Origin: Mycolicibacterium sp. ND9-15
GTDB taxonomy: Bacteria; Actinomycetota; Actinomycetes; Mycobacteriales; Mycobacteriaceae
Assembly: GCF_035918395.1 (NCBI RefSeq)
Contig: NZ_CP142362.1
Coordinates: 2,207,501 to 2,271,500 of the forward strand
Direction of reading: 5' to 3'
Length of the DNA: 64,000 nt
The notes beneath the pieces were generated by a model. The model was not told the DNA's origin and made no database searches. It was given only the letters and a program-made list of their open reading frames with translations. Shown in pieces: positions 35,553-43,508 of the stretch (positions are counted from its first letter, which is position 1; each line of letters opens with the position of its first letter). The translations under genes were made by a program, and so were the position numbers.

Positions 35553-35629
35553 GATGAGCCTTCCGTTGTTCGACAGCTTCCTGCCCTTAGAACGGATGGC
35601 GGCCGGCGAAGTCATCCCGCCGGCCAAAA

Positions 35630-35703
35630 ATTCCGCGAGCGTCCGGGTCTGCACAGCGACACGCCGCACGCGGGCGACGTTCTGCGGTCGCTCGCGGCGG
35701 GTG
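35630..35703. repeat. 74-nt palindromic intergenic repeat, copy 2
   Basis: Same structure as 28057-28130: outer arms CCGCGAGCG and CGCTCGCGG around an inner conserved CAGCGACACGCCG. It lies between the NmrA-like and alpha/beta-hydrolase genes, close to the hydrolase stop, so it could act in termination or mRNA protection. Confidence 0.75.
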
Positions 35704-35710
35704 AGAGACG

Positions 35711-36826
35711 TCAGACAGCGGCGGCCGTTTCACCCTGGAGCTGGCGGCCACGGACGTCGGCGAGGAACGTGCTCACCTCGACGGCGAGCCGCCGCGCATG
35801 CGACGAGTCCACGAGGTCGAACCCGTGACCGGCGCGCGGTATCTCGCTGTAGCTGACCGGGTTTCGTGACACCGCGCGCAGTGCCTCGCCGAAGTCCCGC
35901 GCCTCGCCGACCGGGATGATCGTGTCCTGCTCACCGTGGATGAGGAGAGTCGGTGGTGCGTCGGCGTGGATGCGCGCCAACGGCGACGCCGCGGTGAAGA
36001 TGTCGGGATGACGAGATTGGTTGCGCCCGACGACGACTCGCTCCAGGAAGTTCTGGAAGTTCTTGCGCGTGGGGGTCGAACGGTCCTGCCAGTCGTAGCG
36101 TCCGTAGATGCCGACGACGGCGTCGAGCGAGGTGTCGGCGTCTTCGGTCAGTTCACCGCGGAACGTCGGGTCCCCGGGAGTCAGGGCGGCGAGCGTAGCC
36201 AGGTGCCCGCCCGCCGAGCAGCCCGCGGCCGCGATGAAGCTCCGGTCGCCGCCGAACTTGTCGACGTTGGCCCGGGCCCATGCGATCGCGGCGTTGACGT
36301 CGGCGATATGGCGGGGCCAGCGGTGCACCGGCGACACGCGGTAGGCCATCGTCAGACACACCCAGCCCTGCTTGACCAGGTGGTGCAGCATCGTGTGGCC
36401 CTGCATGACGCGCGAGCCCCGCACCCAGGCGCCGCCGGGCACGAACAGCAGCACCGGCGCATCCGGCGACAGATCGGGTCGCCGCCACACGTCGAGCAGC
36501 TGGGTGGGGTGGTCCCCGTACCGCACGGAGCTGCGATACAGGCAACGCTGCCGCTGCGCACGGAACCGCAGGTACGGCGGTGTCTGGCGACCGCGCTGCG
36601 GCGAGACGGTCTGATCGGCGACATCGGCTGGCGCGGCGGCCGCAGGGTCGGCGCCCAACCGGCGCGTGACCATGCCCCGCAGCGCTGCCGGCGCATAATG
36701 GTGGCCGTACATCGCCATCGCGGTCAGGCCGGCGAACGGTTCGAGGTGCTTGCCGACCACCGGAAGCGACGAGTACAGCCTCGTCGACGCCATGACCACA
36801 TCGAACGGATGTAGGGACATTGTCAT
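35711..36826 (-). CDS. Alpha/beta-hydrolase (hormone-sensitive lipase/esterase type)
   Basis: A 371-residue alpha/beta hydrolase. The oxyanion region is LLFVPGGAWVRGS (HGG-like PGGAW), the nucleophile elbow is AAAGCSAGGHLATLAAL (GxSxG), the acid is in LIHGEQDTIIPV, and the catalytic His is in IPRAGHGFDLVDS. The N-terminal 100 residues have hydrophobic stretches and may bind the membrane. It acts on carboxylic esters. The ATG at 36826 overlaps the stop of the zinc-ribbon gene (ATGA), so its translation is coupled to that small gene, and both lie behind a SigF-type promoter. An ATG at 36820 is also possible. Confidence 0.82.
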   Translation of the reverse strand: MTMSLHPFDVVMASTRLYSSLPVVGKHLEPFAGLTAMAMYGHHYAPAALRGMVTRRLGADPAAAAPADVADQTVSPQRGRQTPPYLRFRAQRQRCLYRSSVRYGDHPTQLLDVWRRPDLSPDAPVLLFVPGGAWVRGSRVMQGHTMLHHLVKQGWVCLTMAYRVSPVHRWPRHIADVNAAIAWARANVDKFGGDRSFIAAAGCSAGGHLATLAALTPGDPTFRGELTEDADTSLDAVVGIYGRYDWQDRSTPTRKNFQNFLERVVVGRNQSRHPDIFTAASPLARIHADAPPTLLIHGEQDTIIPVGEARDFGEALRAVSRNPVSYSEIPRAGHGFDLVDSSHARRLAVEVSTFLADVRGRQLQGETAAAV

Positions 36827-36927
36827 CCAGCCATCGCGAGGTCGGTGTCGCAGACGTGACCGCAGGACTCGCACACGGCTTCTTCCAGGCTGAAATGCCC
36901 GCAGGTGGGGCAGATGAACTCGAGCAT
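36823..36927 (-). CDS. Tiny zinc-ribbon protein, 34 residues
   Basis: The frame MLEFICPTCGHFSLEEAVCESC, then GHVCDTDLAMAG, has two CxxC pairs (C6/C9 and C19/C22), two His and a further Cys (26), the layout of a zinc ribbon. The ATG at 36927 has AAAGG eight bases upstream. The TGA overlaps the ATG of the hydrolase gene, so the pair is translationally coupled. A near-perfect SigF promoter is located 54-80 bp upstream. I do not know a named family; a role as a small metal-binding regulator or hydrolase partner is a guess. Confidence 0.75.
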   Translation of the reverse strand: MLEFICPTCGHFSLEEAVCESCGHVCDTDLAMAG

Positions 36928-36980
36928 GCGTTACGCCTTTCAAGCTGGTGTCCACGCCGACTGTCTTCAGCTCGCCTCAC

Positions 36981-37007
36981 ATACCCCGGCATCTGGGGTG
37001 CAAAACC
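36981..37007 (-). promoter_or_regulatory. SigF-type promoter of the zinc-ribbon/hydrolase pair
   Basis: On the minus strand GGTTT (37003-37007), a 16-bp spacer and GGGTAT (36981-36986) match the mycobacterial SigF consensus without mismatch. The first start codon is at 36927. Confidence 0.75.
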
Positions 37008-37026
37008 AGTCCGATAGGTCAGTACC

Positions 37027-38013
37027 GTGACCCTCATGAAGTATTTAGACGTCGACGGAGTCGGCCGAGTCAGCCGTATCGGGCTGGGGACCTGGCAGTT
37101 CGGCTCCCGGGAATGGGGTTACGGCGACAGTTACGCCGCCGGTCCGGCCCGTGAGATCGTCCAGCGGTCGCTGGCCCTGGGGGTCACGCTGTTCGATACC
37201 GCCGAGATTTACGGGTTCGGCAAGAGCGAGCGGATCCTCGGGGAGGCGCTCGGCGACGCGCGCGCCGATGTGGCGGTGGCCAGCAAGGTGTTCCCGGTCG
37301 CCCCGTTCCCGGCGGTGGTGAAGCAGCGCGCGCAGGCCAGTGCGCAGCGGTTGGGGCTGCAGAAGATCCCGCTGTATCAGATCCACCAGCCGAACCCGGT
37401 GGTACCCGATTCGGTGATCATGCCGGGAATGCGCGACCTGATCGACGACGGGGTGATCGGGGCTGCGGGTGTGTCCAACTATTCGCTGGCCCGGTGGCAG
37501 CGGGCCGACGCCGCGCTGGGACGTCCGGTGATCAGCAACCAGGTTCACTTCTCGCTGGCCCATCCGCAGGCGCTCGAACGTCTGGTGCCGTTCGCGGAGC
37601 GCGAGAACCGCATCGTGATCGCCTACAGCCCGCTGGCTCAGGGGTTGCTCGGCGGGAAGTACGGTCCGGACCACCGGCCCAGCGGCGGCGCCCGTGCGAT
37701 GAACCCACTGTTCGGCACCGAGAACCTGCGCCGCGCCGAACCGCTGCTGCAGACCCTGCGTGATGTCGCCGCGGAGGTCGGCGCGAGGCCCGCGCAGGTG
37801 GCGCTGGCATGGCTCATCAGCCTGCCCAACGTCGTCGCGATCCCCGGGGCGTCGAGCGTGGAGCAACTCGAGTTCAACGTCGCCGCCGCCGACATCGACC
37901 TGAGTGCCGAGGCCCAAGCCGCGCTCACGGCCGCCGCCCGCGCCTTCCGGCCGGTGTCGACCGCTCGCTTCCTGGCCGATACGGTCCGCGAGAAGCTGCG
38001 CCATCGAGGCTAG
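37027..38013 (+). CDS. Aldo/keto reductase
   Basis: A 328-residue aldo/keto reductase. The tetrad is in place: Asp and Tyr in FDTAEIYGFGKSE, Lys in VAVASKVFPV and His in YQIHQPNPV. The cofactor end is AIPGASSVEQLEFN. It reduces aldehydes or ketones with NADPH. The start is uncertain: the GTG at 37027 has TAGGTC six bases before it, which fits a leaderless transcript, while an ATG follows at 37036. The gene is divergent from the SigF-driven zinc-ribbon operon and overlaps tail to tail with the fatty-acyl-AMP ligase gene by 4 bp. Confidence 0.88.
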   Translation: MTLMKYLDVDGVGRVSRIGLGTWQFGSREWGYGDSYAAGPAREIVQRSLALGVTLFDTAEIYGFGKSERILGEALGDARADVAVASKVFPVAPFPAVVKQRAQASAQRLGLQKIPLYQIHQPNPVVPDSVIMPGMRDLIDDGVIGAAGVSNYSLARWQRADAALGRPVISNQVHFSLAHPQALERLVPFAERENRIVIAYSPLAQGLLGGKYGPDHRPSGGARAMNPLFGTENLRRAEPLLQTLRDVAAEVGARPAQVALAWLISLPNVVAIPGASSVEQLEFNVAAADIDLSAEAQAALTAAARAFRPVSTARFLADTVREKLRHRG

Positions 38014-39815
38014 CGGTTCAGCTTCCCGTCCAGGTACTCGGTGCGGCACGCGCCGCGAGCGAGCTTGCCGCTCGTCGTGCGCGGGATGGCGCCGGCAGCG
38101 ACGAACCGGATGTCGGCAAGCGGGATACCGTGTCGCCGTCGGACAGCGACGCGGATCGCCTCGATCGCCAGCGCCGGATCGTTGCGGGCGGTGCCGGTGG
38201 CGCGTTCGGCGACGATCACCACGCCCCGCCCGTCGGAGAACGCGGTGACGTGTCCCGGCCGCACCATCGCCGAGGCGTTTTCGGCGGTGGCCTCGATGTG
38301 TTGCGGGTAATGCTGGTCGCCGTCGACGACGATCAGATCGGCAAGTCGGCCGGTGATGAGCAACTCGCCGTTCAGGTAGACCCCGAGATCGCCGGTCCGT
38401 AGCCAGTTCGCCTGCTCCGCAACGCCTTCCGCATGGCTGTCCGATGACAGCCGGGACGTGAGTCGGGCGGCGAAGGCGCGGCGCGACTCGTCGGGCCTGC
38501 CCCAGTAGCCCCTGCCGATGTTGTCGCCGTGCAGCCAGATCTCGCCGACCCGCCCGTCGGGCAACTCGGCGGCGATGTCGGGGTCGGTGATGACAGCCCA
38601 CTGGCTGCGCGCCACCTGTCCGCAGGACACGTGCGCCACGGCGTCGGGAGTGCCGGCTTCGACGGCCACGGCACGGCCTTCGGCGAGTTGCCCGCGGTCG
38701 AGGTACATCGCGGCGGCGTGGGCGTCGGGTGGGATGGTCGCGACGAACAGCGTCGCCTCGGCGATGCCGTAGGACGGTCGAAAAGCGTTCGGCGGCAGGC
38801 CGTATGGCGCGAATGCGGCGTTGAAGGTGTTGATCGCGTCGATGCTTACGGGCTCGGAGCCGATGATGAGCACCGCCTTGCTCAGGTCGAGGTCCTCGTT
38901 GGGTGCGGGCAACCCGCGCTGCGCTGTGTACTCGTAGGCGAAGTTGGGTGCCGCCGTCACCACGCGGCCCTCCCGCGACTGGTCCGACAGCGCCCTGATC
39001 CACCGCTCCGGACGGCGGATGAACGCCGTCGGCGACATCAACGTCGAATGCCCGCCATACACCGCCGGGAAGCCGATCATCGACAGGCCCATGTCGTGGA
39101 AGAGGGGTAACCAACTGAGGCCGTAGACTTTTCGATCGAGCAGGTCGATGGACAGGATCATCTGGATCAGGTTCGTGCCGACCGCACGGTGGGTGATTTC
39201 GACCCCGACGGGGGGCCGCGTCGCACCAGAGGTGTACTGAAGATGCGAGATGTCGTCGAGACGCAGTTCCACCGCCTCGAAATCTTCGTCGGCGCCGATC
39301 TCGTCCAGAACGACGACGCGCGGTGGCGGTATGCCTTCGAGGCCGGCGAGGAAGCCGTGCACGTTCGCCGCCACGGCAGCCGTGGTCAAGACGACCGAGG
39401 GTGCTGAGTCGCGCAGCGCGGTGGCGAGTCGTTGTGCGTGGCCCTGTAATTCGGGTGCGAACAACGGCACCGCGATGGCGCCCGCCTTGATCGCGCCGAA
39501 GAATCCGACGACGTAGGCGAGGCCCTGTGGCGCCAGGATGGCCACGCGATCGCCTCGCTTGGCGACCCGCTGCAGCCGCGCCGCGACCGCTTGCAGGCGG
39601 GTGCCAAGCTGTGTCCAGGTGAGTTCGGCGGCCCGCGCCTCGGTGCCGCCGGTGAAGTCGAGGTAGCGGTAGGCTGGCGCATCGCCGACGTTGGCGATGT
39701 TGCGGTCGATGAGCGAGATCAGATTCACCCCGGCGGGCACCGCGACCCGGCCGTCGACGTCCAGACAATCCTCGATCCGCAGTAGACCGTCGTGCGGCAC
39801 AGATGCGGAAGACAT
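38010..39815 (-). CDS. Fatty-acyl-AMP ligase (FadD, FAAL type)
   Basis: A 601-residue adenylate-forming enzyme. Core motifs are LQYTSGATRPPVGVEITHRA (P-loop), WLPLFHDMGLSMIGFPAVYGG, FRPSYGIAEATLFVATIPPD, and GYWGRPDES...WLRTGDLGVYLNGELLITGR. HDMGL and YGIAEATL are typical of FAALs, which activate fatty acids as acyl-AMP and hand them to polyketide synthases or carrier proteins rather than to CoA. No PKS is nearby. TAGACT six bases before the ATG indicates a leaderless transcript. A 42-codon frame lies 28 bp upstream on the same strand. Confidence 0.9.
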   Translation of the reverse strand: MSSASVPHDGLLRIEDCLDVDGRVAVPAGVNLISLIDRNIANVGDAPAYRYLDFTGGTEARAAELTWTQLGTRLQAVAARLQRVAKRGDRVAILAPQGLAYVVGFFGAIKAGAIAVPLFAPELQGHAQRLATALRDSAPSVVLTTAAVAANVHGFLAGLEGIPPPRVVVLDEIGADEDFEAVELRLDDISHLQYTSGATRPPVGVEITHRAVGTNLIQMILSIDLLDRKVYGLSWLPLFHDMGLSMIGFPAVYGGHSTLMSPTAFIRRPERWIRALSDQSREGRVVTAAPNFAYEYTAQRGLPAPNEDLDLSKAVLIIGSEPVSIDAINTFNAAFAPYGLPPNAFRPSYGIAEATLFVATIPPDAHAAAMYLDRGQLAEGRAVAVEAGTPDAVAHVSCGQVARSQWAVITDPDIAAELPDGRVGEIWLHGDNIGRGYWGRPDESRRAFAARLTSRLSSDSHAEGVAEQANWLRTGDLGVYLNGELLITGRLADLIVVDGDQHYPQHIEATAENASAMVRPGHVTAFSDGRGVVIVAERATGTARNDPALAIEAIRVAVRRRHGIPLADIRFVAAGAIPRTTSGKLARGACRTEYLDGKLNR

Positions 39816-39821
39816 GCTCGC

Positions 39822-39827
39822 AGTCTA
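39822..39827 (-). promoter_or_regulatory. Probable -10 element of a leaderless transcript
   Basis: Minus-strand TAGACT, six bases, then the ATG of the acyl-AMP ligase. Same hexamer and spacing as at 25547. Confidence 0.55.
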
Positions 39828-39843
39828 GGTAGGGGCGCTGCCC

Positions 39844-39972
39844 CTACCGCTCGAGCGAGGGCACCGTGAGTCCTGCCGGGCCTCGGCCCGGCCCGGTGGT
39901 GTCCTTGATCAGCCCCTTCCACAGGTCGACGTGTGCATCAGCGAGCGCGGCGTCGCGCAGGCCGCCCATCAT
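39844..39972 (-). CDS. Small protein of 42 residues upstream of the acyl-AMP ligase
   Basis: The frame begins MMGGLRDAALADAHVDLWKG and continues LIKDTTGPGRGPAGLTVPSLER. AGGAG lies five bases before the first ATG (39972), a proper ribosome-binding site, and the composition looks like protein (LADAHVDLWKGLIKD forms an amphipathic helix). It ends 28 bp before the ligase start, so the two may share a transcript in addition to the leaderless one. No family is recognised; a remnant of a longer gene cannot be excluded. Confidence 0.5.
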   Translation of the reverse strand: MMGGLRDAALADAHVDLWKGLIKDTTGPGRGPAGLTVPSLER

Positions 39973-39990
39973 GCCCGCTCCTGATTTGGT

Positions 39991-40039
39991 GATTTCGGTG
40001 CGCTCCTGACCGGTGAGCGATCACTAGCGCACCGAAGTC
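39991..40039. repeat. 49-bp palindromic repeat, copy 1
   Basis: Arms TTCGGTGCGCT and AGCGCACCGAA enclose CCTGACCGGTGAGCGATCACT. A second copy with 29 consecutive identical bases lies at 40250-40298 on the other side of the zinc-ribbon gene. Confidence 0.8.
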
Positions 40040-40111
40040 CCCCGACGAACTAGCTCACCGCGGTGTCGGTTTAGGCCTACTCTTCCGATACCACGAAGCG
40101 AGGAGATCGAC

Positions 40112-40246
40112 ATGTCGCGAGACGCCGGAGAACGCTATGAGTGCAAAGAATGCGGAGCGGTTCTCGTCTACGAGAAGGAATGCCCCTGCAACAGGCCGGA
40201 TCAACACCAAGAGGTCTGCTGCGGAAGCCAGATGACCAAGGTCTGA
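40112..40246 (+). CDS. Zinc-ribbon / desulforedoxin-like protein, 44 residues
   Basis: The frame begins MSRDAGERYECKECGAVLVY and continues EKECPCNRPDQHQEVCCGSQ to MTKV. It has CxxC (C11/C14), CPC and a CC pair, like the desulforedoxin fold that binds iron or zinc through CxxC and CC. AGGAG precedes the ATG at seven bases. It could be an electron carrier or a metal store. The gene is bracketed by two copies of a palindromic repeat and meets the FadE gene tail to tail, with the second repeat between them. Confidence 0.75.
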   Translation: MSRDAGERYECKECGAVLVYEKECPCNRPDQHQEVCCGSQMTKV

Positions 40247-40249
40247 ATG

Positions 40250-40298
40250 TACTTCGGTGCGCTCCTGACCGGTGAGCGATCGGTAGCGCACCGAAATC
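40250..40298. repeat. 49-bp palindromic repeat, copy 2
   Basis: Same arms as copy 1 (TTCGGTGCGCT near 40253-40263 and AGCGCACCGAA at 40285-40295). It sits between convergent genes, where a bidirectional terminator would be expected. Confidence 0.8.
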
Positions 40299-40302
40299 AC
40301 TA

Positions 40303-41394
40303 CTAGAGCGACACCGTTCCGTAGTCGCCGACGTGCGGGATCAGTAGACGCAGTTGGTCGTCGGCGGTGCCGAACGTGTTGTCGATCGCCGTCAGTCGCG
40401 CGGCGTAATGCCCGACCGGGTACTCGGCGGTCATCCCGATGCCGCCGTGCAGCTGGATGGCCTCCTGCGCGATGTGGCGGCCGGACCGACCGATCTGCAA
40501 CTTGGCCCGCGCGGCCACTACCGGGTCGAACCTGTCGTCGGCGATCGACATCGCAGCGTAGAAGTTCATGCTCCGCGCGAGCTCCAGCGAGACGTACATG
40601 TCCGCGGCGCGTTGCGTCAGCGTCTGAAACTTGCTCAGCGGGACACCGAATTGCTTACGGCTGGTGAGGTATTCGGTGGTGAGCCGCAGGGCCTCCTCCA
40701 TCGCGCCGACCGCCTCCGCGCAGAGCGCCGACTGAAACCGGATGACGGTGCGGGCGATGTGCCCGGCCGCGTCGCCCCCGTCGCCGAGGAGCTCGGCGGG
40801 TGCGGAGTCGAAGTCGAGTTGCGCGCCGCCGCGGCCGTCGAAGGTCCGGTACGCGTGCCGCGACACCGCCCCGCCGTCGACGAGGAACAGCCCCACGCCG
40901 CCGGCCGGCAACGCCGCTGTGACGACCACCGTGTCGGCGGTGTCACCGGCCAGCACCGGGTTCTTGCGCCCACTGAGCGTCCAGGCGTCGCCGTCTTGTG
41001 TGGCGCGGGTAGCGGATTGGGGCGACGGCACCCGCGTCCCGGGTTCCGCGTGGGCGAACGCGAGCAGCGTCTCACCCGCCGCGACGCCGTCCAGGATCTC
41101 CTTCTGCCGGTCGCTGCCCAATTCGGCGATCAGGCCGCCGGGGACCAACGCGGCCTGCGCGACCGGTTCGGGTGCGAGCCGCCTGCCGATCTCGGTCAGC
41201 ACCACCATCGCCTCGATCTGGCCGGCCTCGGTGGGGTCGAACCCCAGCCCGAGGATGCCGACCTCGGCCAACTGGCTCCACACCTCGCGGCTCCAACCAG
41301 ACCCATCGCCGGTGCGGGCGCCGTCATGGCGCGACAGCACGTCGCGAGTCACGTCGCGGAGTAGTTGCTGTTCCTCGGTCAGGTCGAAATCCAC
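40303..41394 (-). CDS. Acyl-CoA dehydrogenase subunit (FadE), lacks usual catalytic Glu context
   Basis: A 363-residue acyl-CoA dehydrogenase fold: MDFDLTEEQQLLRDVTRDVLSRH at the start, RFQSALCAEAVGAMEEALRLTTEYLTSRKQFGVPLSKFQTLTQRAADMYVSLELARSMN in the middle and QLHGGIGMTAEYPVGHYAARL near the end. It is encoded 8 bp after another FadE gene. Adjacent pairs of short FadE proteins in mycobacteria usually form alpha2beta2 heterotetramers that dehydrogenate steroid or branched side-chain CoAs, with FAD sites shared. That assignment here is inferred from the pairing. Confidence 0.85.
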   Translation of the reverse strand: MDFDLTEEQQLLRDVTRDVLSRHDGARTGDGSGWSREVWSQLAEVGILGLGFDPTEAGQIEAMVVLTEIGRRLAPEPVAQAALVPGGLIAELGSDRQKEILDGVAAGETLLAFAHAEPGTRVPSPQSATRATQDGDAWTLSGRKNPVLAGDTADTVVVTAALPAGGVGLFLVDGGAVSRHAYRTFDGRGGAQLDFDSAPAELLGDGGDAAGHIARTVIRFQSALCAEAVGAMEEALRLTTEYLTSRKQFGVPLSKFQTLTQRAADMYVSLELARSMNFYAAMSIADDRFDPVVAARAKLQIGRSGRHIAQEAIQLHGGIGMTAEYPVGHYAARLTAIDNTFGTADDQLRLLIPHVGDYGTVSL

Positions 41395-41401
41395 GGTCGG
41401 C

Positions 41402-42574
41402 TCACAATCCCAGGATGGTCGAAGCGATGATATTGCGCTGAACCTCGTTGGTGCCGCCGTAGATCGACGTCTTGCGGTAGTTCAGGTAACGCGGAGCGGC
41501 GTCCTGCGCCCAGGTGGGCACGTCGACATCGGTGGCGTCGAACGGCAACGCATCGGGCCCGGCCACCTCGACGAACAACTCGGTGGCGGCCTGCTGCAAT
41601 TGGCTCCCACGCAGTTTGAGGATCGACGACGCGGGGTTGGGTTTACCGTCGGCCTCCGCTCCGCTGACCCGCATCTGCGTGAGCTCCAGTGCCAGCAGCC
41701 CGGTTTCGATCTCGGCGACCCGCGCGGCGAACAACGGGTCGGCCAACAGCGGTTTGCCGTTGACCTCCAGCCGCGCCGCGTGTTCCTTGACCTCAGATAT
41801 CCACAGTTTGGTCAGCCCGATGCGGGCAATGCCGGTGCGCTCGTTGCCGAGCAGGAACTTGGCGTAGGTCCAACCCTGGTTCTCCTCGCCGACGAGTTGA
41901 TCGGCCGGGATTCGGACGTCTTCGAAGAAGACCTCGTTGACCTCGTAGCTGCCGTCGATCAACTCGATCGGGCGAAGCGTGATGCCGGGTGTGGACATCT
42001 CGGCGAGAAGGAACGAGATGCCCGCCTGCCGCTTGGGCGCCTCGGGATCGGTGCGCGCGAGCAGGAAGATCCAGTCGGCGTACTGGCCGAGCGTCGTCCA
42101 GGTCTTCTGGCCGTTCACGACGTAGCTGTCCCCGTCGCGCACGGCGGTGGTGCGCAGCGACGCGAGGTCCGAGCCGGCCTCCGGTTCGGAGAAGCCCTGG
42201 CACCACCAGATGTCGATGTTGGCCGTCGGCGGCAGGAACCGCTCCTTGAGCGCCTGCGAACCGAACTGGGCGATCACCGGGCCGACCATCTTCGTATTGA
42301 AGGCCAGTGGTTCGGGCACACCGGCCAGCTGCATCTCGTCGAGCCAGATCTGTCGCTGTAACGGTGACCATCGCTTTCCGCCCCACTCGACCGGCCAGTT
42401 CGGCACGGCCAGCCCGTTGGCGTTGAGGATCCGCTGGCTGACGACCATGTCGTCGGGGAAGTTCGAATGACCGGTCTTGCCCCGCTCGCGGATGTCTTCG
42501 GGGATCTCGGTGGTGTAGAGCCGGCGCAACTCCTCGCGGAACGTCGCATCTTCGTCACTCAACGCCAACTTCAC
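41402..42574 (-). CDS. Acyl-CoA dehydrogenase subunit (FadE), partner of the downstream FadE
   Basis: A 390-residue acyl-CoA dehydrogenase. The FAD/substrate motifs are WWCQGFSEPEAGSDLASLRTTAVRDGDSYVVNGQKTWTTLGQYADWIFLLART, GWTYAKFLLGNERTGIARIG, and YLNYRKTSIYGGTNEVQRNIIASTILGL, which is the typical C-terminus. The GTG at 42574 has GGAG eight bases before it; the open frame upstream lacks FadE similarity. With the gene at 40303-41394 it likely forms one heteromeric enzyme for beta-oxidation of a CoA ester. No thiolase or hydratase is adjacent to tell the pathway. Confidence 0.88.
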   Translation of the reverse strand: MKLALSDEDATFREELRRLYTTEIPEDIRERGKTGHSNFPDDMVVSQRILNANGLAVPNWPVEWGGKRWSPLQRQIWLDEMQLAGVPEPLAFNTKMVGPVIAQFGSQALKERFLPPTANIDIWWCQGFSEPEAGSDLASLRTTAVRDGDSYVVNGQKTWTTLGQYADWIFLLARTDPEAPKRQAGISFLLAEMSTPGITLRPIELIDGSYEVNEVFFEDVRIPADQLVGEENQGWTYAKFLLGNERTGIARIGLTKLWISEVKEHAARLEVNGKPLLADPLFAARVAEIETGLLALELTQMRVSGAEADGKPNPASSILKLRGSQLQQAATELFVEVAGPDALPFDATDVDVPTWAQDAAPRYLNYRKTSIYGGTNEVQRNIIASTILGL

Positions 42575-42697
42575 AGCCGACTCCGTCCCTCGTCGCGGTC
42601 GCTCACTGCACATCCGCGGATTACCCACCACGAGCAGACGCAAAAGTGTCCTGAAGCTGAATTGGACAGGGGCTTGCCCCACTCGCGGGAAGAAACT

Positions 42698-43417
42698 CTA
42701 CTTCCAGGCGAAGACCGGTTGCTCGAGTTCGTCGACCGGATCGTGCCGGCCCTCCAGGCCCAGCCACCGAAGCTGCAGCAGCACCGCACCGGTCGGCGCG
42801 TGGATCAGGTCGTTGCCGAGGGGGACCTGCACGACCGGTCGCGGGCTCTCCGGGATCTCGATGAAGCGCGGCGAGTCGTCGCGCTGCAGTTGGTGCAGCC
42901 CAACCCGGTACACCGCGACCACCTCGTCGGGCGCCGGCCGCGGTTCCAGCCGTCCGCCGCCCCAGATCACCACCGGGGTGATGACATATCCCGACCTCGT
43001 CGGGTAGTCGTCGAGCAGGCCCAACACGGTCGAGCCCGACAGGCTGACCCCGACCTCCTCGTCGAGCTCACGTAACGCCGCGTCGACCGCCGTCTCACCC
43101 GGGTCGAGTCGCCCCCCGGGCAGCGCCCACTGCGCGGCGTGTGACGCCAGTCGGGATGCCCTGCGGCACAGGAAGAAGGCCGCCCCACCCGAGACGTCGA
43201 CCATGCGGCCGTCGAGGCCGGCTTCCGGCATGCCCCGCCCGTCGTTCCAGGTGTCGACGTCCGCCGGGTCCACCCGGTCCTCACCGACCTCGGAGTCGAC
43301 GAGCACCACCGCGACCGCCGCATGCCGCTTGGCCGGGTCGGTCACGGCGCGACGCTCGTGCCCCGACAGGTTCGCCCTGATCCGCTCGCGCAGCGACGCG
43401 TCGTAGGAGATCGTCAC
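42698..43417 (-). CDS. NUDIX hydrolase
   Basis: A 239-residue NUDIX protein. The Nudix box is present as GGRLDPGETAVDAALRELDEEVGV (GX5EX7REUXEEXGU, with the Gly-Arg start). Before it is AAFFLCRRASRLASHAAQWALPGG and after it YPTRSGYVITPVVIWGGG, as in CoA/ADP-ribose pyrophosphatases of the NudL type, so it may cleave CoA or a nucleotide diphosphate. I start it at the GTG at 43417; the open frame further upstream runs through the antisense of the tandem-repeat gene and is an artefact of that repeat. Confidence 0.82.
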   Translation of the reverse strand: MTISYDASLRERIRANLSGHERRAVTDPAKRHAAVAVVLVDSEVGEDRVDPADVDTWNDGRGMPEAGLDGRMVDVSGGAAFFLCRRASRLASHAAQWALPGGRLDPGETAVDAALRELDEEVGVSLSGSTVLGLLDDYPTRSGYVITPVVIWGGGRLEPRPAPDEVVAVYRVGLHQLQRDDSPRFIEIPESPRPVVQVPLGNDLIHAPTGAVLLQLRWLGLEGRHDPVDELEQPVFAWK

Positions 43418-43508
43418 CGCTTGACCATAATGACGCGTTGTTTCGTCGGCACCGTCCGGGGCAACTCCCTGGGCACCATGCGGCATCAGCCCAGCGAAAG
43501 GGATCGAC

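Noticed and set aside
37045..39768. 907-codon leftward frame over the aldo/keto reductase and ligase genes
   Set aside because: An antisense/off-frame artefact of high GC; it overlaps two clear genes.
39725..39922. 65-codon leftward frame over the start of the acyl-AMP ligase
   Set aside because: Off-frame to both the ligase and the 42-residue frame, Arg/Pro-rich and without a ribosome-binding site.
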